Of a DNA stretch of 8,824 nucleotides, positions 1 through 6,083 are shown piece after piece. The position numbers were made by a program, and so were the translations under genes. Source of the DNA: Syntrophaceae bacterium UBA2188 (GTDB lineage: Bacteria; Desulfobacterota; BSN033; UBA1163). The notes under the pieces were generated by a model. The model saw only the letters and a program-made list of their open reading frames with translations. It ran no database searches and was not told the DNA's origin. Position 1 is the stretch's first letter; each line of letters opens with the position of its first letter. The stretch is taken from contig DCVM01000082.1 in NCBI GenBank assembly GCA_002327985.1, forward strand, positions 1-8,824. The letters run 5' to 3'.

Positions 1-99
1 GCGGGGTAGTTCACTTGGCTATAAAGTTGATTTAGACTTGTCGAGAAGTCGATGATGGTTTTTTTGGTCATTACACTGCTGTTCATCAGGCTCCTTGCT
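1..99. other. left-edge non-coding stretch with possible tail of an upstream gene
   Basis: No complete gene is visible here. One plus-strand frame is open from base 2 to a TGA at 53-55 and would give a 17-residue C-terminal tail of a gene lying outside the window, but 17 codons are too few to judge and nothing in the peptide is recognisable. A weak hairpin (GACTT at 35-39, AAGTC at 46-50) sits eight bases before a run of seven T (59-65). It could belong to a terminator for such an upstream gene, but the spacing is poor. Confidence 0.2.
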
Positions 100-129
100 T
101 TTACATCTCTTTGATGAATCTGTTATAAT
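100..129 (+). promoter_or_regulatory. sigma70-type promoter of the RND exporter operon
   Basis: The -35 element TTTACA (100-105) matches the TTGACA consensus at five of six bases. After an 18-base spacer comes a perfect TATAAT (124-129), preceded by TG at 121-122 as in extended -10 promoters. The expected transcription start, about seven bases further on, falls near 136-139, immediately before the ATG at 140. The transcript would have almost no 5' leader. The assignment is from motif matching only. Confidence 0.6.
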
Positions 130-139
130 CCATTTCCAA

Positions 140-2662
140 ATGGTTAAGAAATTACTTAAGGGGATCTCCTATCTCTGTCTTCATCATAATCGGAAAATCC
201 TCCTCATTTTCTTCGTCCTCTTCGGGATTGCTTTTATCCTAACCGGCAAGATCCGTTTCGATCCCAACTTCCTTAAACTTTTTTCCACGGAAAGAGGTTC
301 CATCCAACTCTACATGGAAAATCTTCAAGAAACAGGGACCTTCGATCTCCTTTTCATCCTTTTGGAGAAGGGGGAGGAGAATGATTCCCGGCGATTGATC
401 GAATCCGGAAGAGAGATTTCCGAAAATTTGAAGAAAATGGAGATGGATGGGATGAAAGTTTTCAAGTCGGTTCGATTCCAGAAGATTGAAGAAGAGGACT
501 GGGAAGGAGCCAAATCCGCGCTCGCCCTCTTTCTGACCCACCCGTATCTGTTTATGGATCAGGAGGATATTTACAAACTTAAGGAGAAGTGGAGTGAAGA
601 AGGAATCAAAAAGCAGGTTCGAAAGAACAAAACCACTTTGATCAGCCATGCCTCCTTTGCGATGAAGGACCTCATTCAGATAGATCCCTTTGAATTGCGC
701 TGGCTTTTTATGGAGAAATGGAAGCAAGGAATGAAGGGATTGGAATTCGATGAATCAAGCAATTTCTTTCTCTCAAAGGATCAGAATTCGCTTCTGATCA
801 TCACAGAGCCCCAGCGTCCTGCCACCGACCTTTCCTTCTCCAAATCTTTAATGGAAGTTTTGAAGAAGTGGCTCTCTCTCTCTCCTTTTGCTCAAGATAA
901 AAGCGTCAAGGTCTCCTTTACCGGTGCCCATCCGATTGCCACAGCGGAGTCCACCATCCTTCGATTTGATATGCAGAGCTCCTTTATCTTTTCTTTGATT
1001 CTGGTGCTGATTTTATTTTTTTATGTCTACCGGAGATGGGTTACTCTCCTCTTCGTGGGACTTCCCCTTTTCGGAGGGATCCAATTGACCATGGGGATTG
1101 CTTCCCTAACCTTAGGAAGCCTAAATATTCTAACCAGTGCTTGTGCCGCTATCTTGGTCGGTTTAGGGATTGACTTTGCTGTCCATATCTATGATCGGTA
1201 TCATCAAGAGAGGGCATTGGGTGCGGATATCTCCTCAGCCGTTGAGACGACCCTCGTCCACACTGGAAGGGGAATCTGGACCGGGGCGTTCACAAGCATT
1301 TTTGCCTTTGGGGTCCTTTTCTTCTCTCGAGTACAAGGAATCGTCGAACTGGCCTTTCTCGTGTCCGTGGGTCTTCTCTGCGCCCTCCTCTGCATCTATT
1401 TTGTTCTTCCCTCCTTCCTGGTCTGGATGGATCAAAGGAAAAAGCCTTATCCCTATTCCTCTCTTCAACGCTTCCAGTTCAAAACCCTCTCCTCTTTCTT
1501 AGAGAGAAACCCATGGCTCTCTTTTTTCCTATTCATTGGAATCACGCTCTTCTTTCTCTTCTTTGCTTTCCGCATCGAGGTGGAGAGGGATTTCAGAGCC
1601 CTGAGGCCGAAAGAGATCGAATCCCTTCAGGTCTTCGAACGAATGGGGAGGGCCTTCGGAGGGAAAAAGTTGGAAGCCATTACCCTTCACGAAGGGAAAG
1701 ATCTTTCTTCCCTTTTGTTAAAAGAGGAGGAGATCGCCAAGACCTTTGACCGATACCAAAAAGAGGGGAAGATTGACTCCTTCCTCTCCCTCTCCCAGTT
1801 CATTCCCTCTCCTGAAAAACAGAAGAGGGTCGTTAAGGAAATTCAGGAATCCATTGACTTGAAAAAGGTGAGAGAGAATTTTATTAAAGAACTGAAAGAA
1901 AATGGATTCGAGGTCGGTCCATTTCGATCCTTCCTTGAAGGTCTCGAGGAGTTGAAAAAGGGGAATGAGAAAATCTATTCACCTGAAGCCCTGATGGATT
2001 CGCTCCGCCAAGGGCCCTTAAAGAAGGGATTGGAGAACCTCTTCGTTAAGAAAGGGGAACATTACAAAACGGTTTCGCACCTCTATTATCAGAAGGGGAA
2101 ACTCTCTCTGGGTCAGTTAGAAGGAGAACTCCAAGGCGTTTCGATGACAGGGCCTGAGAAGGTGGAGTCCGAGATTCTATCGATGGTGAAAGAAGACCTG
2201 TTCTTTCTTGCCCCCATCGCTTTTTTAATCGTTCTTTTAATGGTCTTTCTTCATTTCAGAAGGTGGAAAAACGTTCTTTTTACATTGATGCCGTTGGTGA
2301 TGGGGCTCATCTGGATGGTGGGAGCGATGTCTCTTTTGGGGATCCGTATGAATTTTGTCAATGCCGTCATCCTTCCCATGATCATCGGGATGGGAATCGA
2401 TAATAGCGTCCATTTGATGCATCGCTTCTTGGAAGGTGAAGGAAAAGATGCGGGCCTTGCCCTGCGTACCACGGGGAGAGCCATGGTTATCTGTTCTCTG
2501 ACCACCATGCTTGGATTTGGTTCGTTAGCCACGGCTCGATATCAGGCCCTCTCCAGCATGGGATGGGTGACCATCCTCGGTCTGGGCTTCTGCCTGAGCA
2601 CTGCCCTTTGCTTTCTTCCAACTCTTTTAATTCTCTGGGAGCGGAAACGGCGTGAGCATTAA
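140..2662 (+). CDS. RND superfamily exporter, MMPL/HpnN-like (HAE3 type)
   Basis: This is a predicted proton-driven inner-membrane transporter of 840 residues, a usual length for HpnN/MMPL-type RND proteins. It shows the two-fold RND layout: helix 1 (about 18-36), a large periplasmic loop (37-280), helices 2-6 (281-430), helix 7 (459-477), a second large loop (478-687) and helices 8-12 (688-832). Each half carries the helix-4 signature with its acidic residue: GLGIDFAVH (Asp345) and GMGIDNSVH (Asp754), the presumed proton-relay positions. Family members such as HpnN move hopanoids or other hydrophobic lipids toward the outer membrane; the substrate here is unknown. An open frame extends back to a TTG at 95, but ATG 140 is preferred because it starts MVKKLLKG just ahead of helix 1 and lies directly behind the promoter. 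No Shine-Dalgarno sequence precedes it. It overlaps the downstream oxidoreductase by 11 bases, suggesting coupled expression. Confidence is high for the family and low for the substrate. Confidence 0.9.
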   Translation: MVKKLLKGISYLCLHHNRKILLIFFVLFGIAFILTGKIRFDPNFLKLFSTERGSIQLYMENLQETGTFDLLFILLEKGEENDSRRLIESGREISENLKKMEMDGMKVFKSVRFQKIEEEDWEGAKSALALFLTHPYLFMDQEDIYKLKEKWSEEGIKKQVRKNKTTLISHASFAMKDLIQIDPFELRWLFMEKWKQGMKGLEFDESSNFFLSKDQNSLLIITEPQRPATDLSFSKSLMEVLKKWLSLSPFAQDKSVKVSFTGAHPIATAESTILRFDMQSSFIFSLILVLILFFYVYRRWVTLLFVGLPLFGGIQLTMGIASLTLGSLNILTSACAAILVGLGIDFAVHIYDRYHQERALGADISSAVETTLVHTGRGIWTGAFTSIFAFGVLFFSRVQGIVELAFLVSVGLLCALLCIYFVLPSFLVWMDQRKKPYPYSSLQRFQFKTLSSFLERNPWLSFFLFIGITLFFLFFAFRIEVERDFRALRPKEIESLQVFERMGRAFGGKKLEAITLHEGKDLSSLLLKEEEIAKTFDRYQKEGKIDSFLSLSQFIPSPEKQKRVVKEIQESIDLKKVRENFIKELKENGFEVGPFRSFLEGLEELKKGNEKIYSPEALMDSLRQGPLKKGLENLFVKKGEHYKTVSHLYYQKGKLSLGQLEGELQGVSMTGPEKVESEILSMVKEDLFFLAPIAFLIVLLMVFLHFRRWKNVLFTLMPLVMGLIWMVGAMSLLGIRMNFVNAVILPMIIGMGIDNSVHLMHRFLEGEGKDAGLALRTTGRAMVICSLTTMLGFGSLATARYQALSSMGWVTILGLGFCLSTALCFLPTLLILWERKRREH

Positions 2663-4154
2663 GAAATACGATGCCATTGTGATGGGATCTGGGATGGGAG
2701 GGTTGACGGTGGCCGCCCTTCTTGCGAAGAAAGGATTGAAAACCCTTCTTCTTGAAAAAGAGAAGCAGGTAGGAGGTTATGTCGTCTCCTTCAAAAGGGA
2801 TGGCGTAACCTGTGATGCCACAGGCGCCTTTGTCGGAGGGTGTCAAGAAGGCGGAGACTTTTATCACCTTCTTAAGGAGATCGGGGCACAGGAAGAGATT
2901 GAATTTATCCCCGTCCATCATATCCAGAATATTTATCCTGGCTTCAAGGTTCTTCTCCACCAGGGTGGATTTGATTCCTATATGGAAGCCCTCTTAAATC
3001 TTTTCCCTGAAGAGGAGAAAGGGTTGAAGGCCTATCTCTCTTTGGTGAAACAAATCGGGCAAGAAGTAAAATCATACGCTGAGATGACACGGATAAAAAA
3101 GGTCCTTTTTCCTTTTTACTTTAGGCATCTCGTCCGTTTCCATAAATCGACCCACAAACTTATTCTGGATCACCTTTTCAGGGGAGGGGAGATTAAGATG
3201 GCGCTCCATACCCTTCCCGCGACAGAACCACCCTCAAGGCTCTCTTTCCTTTTTGTAGCCACCTTAATCAGTAAAGCTTTAATGGAAGGCGTTTTTTATC
3301 CAAAGGGAGGCATGGGGAAGATTTCAGAAGCCATCGCCACGTCGTTCTGCCGACATGGAGGAGAAATCGCACTTCAAAAGGAGGCCGAGAGGATTCTGGT
3401 AAGAGGCAGGAGGATCGAAGGCGTGCTGACCAAAGAGGGAACCCTATTTGAGTCGCCCCTGGTCGTTTCCGACATCAATCCCAACCATCTGGCAAAGATG
3501 CTTCCTTTGGAATTTCAAAAACCTCTTGCCAAAAAGAGAAGAGGCTTCGAATATTCCCTTTCCTGTTTCATTCTCTATATTGCCACGGATTGTGATCTGA
3601 TAAGCCTGGACCTTCCCTACTTCACCTATCTTCGTTTCCTCTCTGATTTAGAGGAAGAGGACCAGATGATGCGACGAGGAGAGATTCCGAATCATCCAAC
3701 CATGATCGTCTCGATCCCAACCCTTTTGGATTCTGCATTGGCTCCTCCAAATCAGCACTTCGTAAAAGTTCTGGTCAATGTTCCTTATCGTTATCAAGAG
3801 GCATGGGGGAAGGGGGATCCCGAGAAATATCGCCGTATTAAAGAGGATTTTTCCCAGAAGATCCTCCACCAGTTAGAAATAAAATTCATTCCGGGTCTAA
3901 GAAACCATCTTCTTTTTTACGAGGCGGCTACTCCCTTGACGTTAGAGCGATATACAGGGAATGAGGTAGGGGCGATGTACGGCTTAGCTTCTACACCCCA
4001 GCAGATTGGAAATTTGAGGCCATCCTACCAGACTCCTCTTCCAGGGCTCTTTCAGGTCGGTCACTATACCCGACCCTCCCATGGGATTGTGGGCGCCAGC
4101 CTCTCGGGTCTCTTCGCTGCGAGAATGATCCTCCAAAAGCCTCATAGAGTATAG
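2652..4154 (+). CDS. FAD-dependent oxidoreductase, phytoene desaturase / carotenoid isomerase / retinol saturase superfamily
   Basis: This 500-residue flavoprotein has an N-terminal Rossmann dinucleotide motif GSGMGG (residues 12-17), with the ribose-binding acidic residue Glu35 at the end of strand 2 (TLLLEKE). A conserved VGGY follows (40-43), then YPKGGMG (216-222), typical of the CrtI/CrtISO group. The C-terminal FAD-binding segment (465-494) runs GLFQVGHYTRPSHG to SLSGLFAARMIL. Length and motif order fit COG1233, whose members desaturate, isomerise or saturate polyenes such as carotenoids and retinol. Which reaction occurs here cannot be decided. No carotenoid or squalene synthase gene is in the window. 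The GTG start at 2652 lies within the end of the exporter gene and has a GGGAG ten bases upstream (2637-2641), so translation is probably coupled. The pairing suggests that the enzyme acts on the lipid the exporter handles; that is inference. It could also be an unrelated amine-oxidase-like flavoenzyme. Confidence 0.85.
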   Translation: MSIKKYDAIVMGSGMGGLTVAALLAKKGLKTLLLEKEKQVGGYVVSFKRDGVTCDATGAFVGGCQEGGDFYHLLKEIGAQEEIEFIPVHHIQNIYPGFKVLLHQGGFDSYMEALLNLFPEEEKGLKAYLSLVKQIGQEVKSYAEMTRIKKVLFPFYFRHLVRFHKSTHKLILDHLFRGGEIKMALHTLPATEPPSRLSFLFVATLISKALMEGVFYPKGGMGKISEAIATSFCRHGGEIALQKEAERILVRGRRIEGVLTKEGTLFESPLVVSDINPNHLAKMLPLEFQKPLAKKRRGFEYSLSCFILYIATDCDLISLDLPYFTYLRFLSDLEEEDQMMRRGEIPNHPTMIVSIPTLLDSALAPPNQHFVKVLVNVPYRYQEAWGKGDPEKYRRIKEDFSQKILHQLEIKFIPGLRNHLLFYEAATPLTLERYTGNEVGAMYGLASTPQQIGNLRPSYQTPLPGLFQVGHYTRPSHGIVGASLSGLFAARMILQKPHRV

Positions 4155-4195
4155 GGTAAAGCGCATCGCGTCAAAAGTGGAGGGATTAAAGATTT

Positions 4196-4228
4196 GGGGA
4201 ATTGAGGAATTTCAAATTACTCAATCCC
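4196..4228. repeat. AT-rich imperfect palindrome between transcription units
   Basis: ATTGAG (4201-4206) and CTCAAT (4220-4225) flank AATTT-C-AAATT, giving a near-perfect palindrome centred on 4213 with one mismatch (4207 against 4219). GG and CC extend it by two more pairs across an A/C mismatch. A related AGGAATCC-like block follows at 4229-4236 on the other strand. No T-run follows the hairpin, so it is not a classic terminator. It could be an operator, an mRNA 3'-end stabiliser or a copy of a dispersed intergenic repeat. Confidence 0.5.
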
Positions 4229-4257
4229 AGGATTCCTAAATTTCTAAATGGGCACTC

Positions 4258-4287
4258 CCCGATGTGCTATGCGCCATGGGTTTTTTT
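4258..4287 (+). terminator. intrinsic terminator of the exporter-oxidoreductase operon
   Basis: CCC (4258-4260), AT (4262-4263) and GTGC (4264-4267) pair with GCGC (4271-4274), AT (4276-4277) and GGG (4278-4280). The result is a nine-pair stem with a TAT loop, one bulged base on each side and one G-T pair. Seven T residues follow directly (4281-4287). Position, stem and U-tract all fit Rho-independent termination of the upstream operon. It lies just before a new promoter, so the next gene is probably transcribed separately. Confidence 0.6.
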
Positions 4288-4296
4288 GGCGAAAGG

Positions 4297-4326
4297 TTGA
4301 AATACACCCTATGAGCATTTTACAAT
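4297..4326 (+). promoter_or_regulatory. sigma70-type promoter of the radical SAM gene
   Basis: The -35 element TTGAAA (4297-4302) matches the consensus at five of six bases. An 18-base spacer leads to TACAAT (4321-4326), also five of six. Only seven bases separate the -10 box from the ATG at 4334, so transcription would start at or next to the start codon. There is no Shine-Dalgarno sequence in the bases before the ATG. Confidence 0.6.
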
Positions 4327-4333
4327 TCCCGAG

Positions 4334-5911
4334 ATGGGAAGCCTTGACTGTCTTTTCCTCCATGTTCCCAAGTTGACCAATTACTACCGGCCGATCAATG
4401 ATTTTATTTGGATCAATTTCCTCCCCATGGGGCTCCTCGGATTGGCCGATCTTCTTCAGCGCCATACCCTTTCTACTCAAGTCGTGCACATGGGGGTGGA
4501 GTGGATTGAGAATCATCATTTTTCTATCCTTGAATATATCCGGGAAAAAAATCCTCAAATCCTTGCCATCGACCTTCACTGGCACCATCAGAGTTACGAT
4601 GTGATGGAAACAGTCAAAAAAGTGAAAGCGGAGATGCCTTCCCTTTATGTTCTTCTTGGGGGCTATACGGCCAGTTTTTTTCATGAGGAAATCATGAGAA
4701 ATTTTGATGGCGTCGATGGAATCATCCGCGGTGAGGCAGAAGTTCCCATGTTGGAACTGGCCCATGCACTCCGACAAGGGAAGGAAGACCTTTTTTCTGT
4801 TCCCAACCTCACCTGGAGGAGGAAAGGGAGAATTCTTATCAATCCCCTCTCCTATATCGCCACAGAAAAAGAGCTGAACGACCTCTCCTTTACCAACTTC
4901 CTGTTGTTAAAGAATCATCGCACTTACATCCGATATATCGGGCAACCCTTTTATGTGAAGGGAGTTTCCAAGGAAAAGAATTTCTGGATGTATTCTCTCA
5001 AATCGCCCATCCATCATCTCACTGTGGGGAGGGGATGTCCTGTCCAATGCACCTGGTGTGGCGGCGGTCGTTTCTCCCTGGAGACCATTACAGGCAGAAA
5101 AAAGGTGACCTATCGAGAGGTAGAGGGTGTTCTCCAATCGATTCGGGAAGCCATCTCATACGGGTATGAGACCTTCCATATCTGTTTTGATCCTTATCCA
5201 CAGAGGCCTCAATATTTCCTCGAGCTTTTCTCTCGAATTCGGGAAGAGAAAATTCGGATGGAGTGTTTCTTCGAATCTTTTGGACTTCCCACCATCGATT
5301 TTATCAAGTCTTTTAAGGACACGTTTCCCGGACCCAAATCCCTGATTGCCCTATCCCCTGACGTCGGTTCGGACCGGATGAGAAAGATTCATAAAGGATA
5401 TGCCTATTCCAATCAGGCCCTGATGGAGACGCTTGACCAGTTGAACTCCCATGGAGTCTTCTGTGACCTTTTCTTCACCCTCGGCATGCCCTTTGAGAAA
5501 AAAGCAGATGTTCGGCAGATGATTGGACTCCAGAAGATGATCCGAGACCGATATCCCATTGTGAGAGGAATTCGCACTTTTACGATTGAGATGGAACCGG
5601 CCTCTCCTTGGCATTTAGATCCTGAGGAATATGGGGTGAAAACCTCACTGGATCATTTTATGGATTTCTATCATTACCATTCTGGAGACAAGAGTGCTTT
5701 TTCTTCTTTGGGATATTGGATTCCCGATTACTTCGAAGGAGAGGTCGATGCCAAGGGATTTGAGGAGGCCTTGCAGAAGATCAAGTGCCGCCATTTTTGC
5801 TTTATCCATCCTCAGGCCAGAAAATCGTCCACCCCTTTCTGGGGGAGAAGGCTCTGTGGTCTTTCGAACCTATTTTGGAAGGCAAGAGGGTTGGTAACCA
5901 AGAAACATTGA
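4334..5911 (+). CDS. B12-binding-domain radical SAM protein
   Basis: This 525-residue protein has a two-domain layout. Residues 1-150 resemble a cobalamin-binding Rossmann fold: LDCLFLHVP opens strand 1, PMGLLGLADLL follows, then ILAIDLHWHH, YVLLGGYTAS and a GIIRGEAE strand-turn. The DxHxxG cobalamin-ligand motif is not apparent, as in many members of this class. The radical SAM core begins near residue 225, and its cluster cysteines are C235, C239 and C242 (GCPVQCTWC, CX3CX2C), which hold the 4Fe-4S cluster that cleaves S-adenosylmethionine. The usual GGE element after strand 2 is not obvious; that region reads FDPYPQ. Three more cysteines cluster near the C-terminus (C485, C489, C508). Relatives perform methylations or carbon-skeleton changes on lipids, pigments and other metabolites. 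The IDLHW segment recalls the Ta0216-like group (TIGR04190) of unassigned function, from memory only. ATG 4334 is the only start after the in-frame stop at 4298. Substrate unknown. Confidence 0.88.
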   Translation: MGSLDCLFLHVPKLTNYYRPINDFIWINFLPMGLLGLADLLQRHTLSTQVVHMGVEWIENHHFSILEYIREKNPQILAIDLHWHHQSYDVMETVKKVKAEMPSLYVLLGGYTASFFHEEIMRNFDGVDGIIRGEAEVPMLELAHALRQGKEDLFSVPNLTWRRKGRILINPLSYIATEKELNDLSFTNFLLLKNHRTYIRYIGQPFYVKGVSKEKNFWMYSLKSPIHHLTVGRGCPVQCTWCGGGRFSLETITGRKKVTYREVEGVLQSIREAISYGYETFHICFDPYPQRPQYFLELFSRIREEKIRMECFFESFGLPTIDFIKSFKDTFPGPKSLIALSPDVGSDRMRKIHKGYAYSNQALMETLDQLNSHGVFCDLFFTLGMPFEKKADVRQMIGLQKMIRDRYPIVRGIRTFTIEMEPASPWHLDPEEYGVKTSLDHFMDFYHYHSGDKSAFSSLGYWIPDYFEGEVDAKGFEEALQKIKCRHFCFIHPQARKSSTPFWGRRLCGLSNLFWKARGLVTKKH

Positions 5912-6083
5912 TCCCTCAGGGCCTAAGACAAAGTCTTTTTCCACCATTTTTTTTCAGAGTCAACAGACTTTTCAAAAGTTGCTCAATCTGGGATATTTTT
6001 CATGGATTTTACGGTCCTGAGCATGGAATTCTATCTCACCGAAGCCTGCGGTCATTGAATCGTGATTTTTGTGATGACCCATC
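5912..6083. other. convergent intergenic region without a visible gene
   Basis: These 172 bases separate the stop codons of the radical SAM gene and the cyclase. They contain a weak terminator-like hairpin at the left end, a 13-base palindrome ACTTTT-C-AAAAGT (5967-5979), and an inverted repeat GGTCAT (6050-6055) / ATGACC (6074-6079) with an 18-base loop. None is convincing as a regulatory element. No minus-strand terminator with a U-tract was found for the cyclase. Confidence 0.5.
5925..5940 (+). terminator. weak terminator-like hairpin after the radical SAM gene
   Basis: AAGAC (5925-5929) and GTCTT (5933-5937) form a five-pair stem around an AAA loop, and a short T-run continues to 5940. 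It starts 14 bases after the TGA stop, which is the expected place for a terminator. The stem has only two G-C pairs, so it would be inefficient. Confidence 0.35.

Noticed and set aside
239..727. 162-residue minus-strand open frame inside the exporter gene
   Set aside because: It is antisense to the first periplasmic loop of a full-length RND protein, with no independent coding evidence.
2487..2960. 157-residue minus-strand open frame across the exporter-flavoprotein junction
   Set aside because: It lies antisense to two well-supported genes, its translation has no recognisable domain, and it has no ribosome binding site or promoter of note.
4311..4376. Short open frame (21 codons) starting at ATG 4311, overlapping the radical SAM start in another frame
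   Set aside because: Considered as a leader peptide, but the predicted transcription start near 4333 lies downstream of its ATG, and its possible AAAGG is 14 bases away.
4244..4777. 177-residue minus-strand open frame over the start of the radical SAM gene
   Set aside because: It is antisense to the conserved N-terminal domain and covers the terminator and promoter. The composition looks like a shadow frame.
5967..5979. 13-base palindrome ACTTTT-C-AAAAGT
   Set aside because: It is short, AT-rich and isolated. Such palindromes are expected by chance, and no second copy was noticed in the window.
6050..6079. Inverted repeat GGTCAT / ATGACC as a cyclase terminator
   Set aside because: It has a six-pair stem with an 18-base loop and no U-tract on the minus strand.
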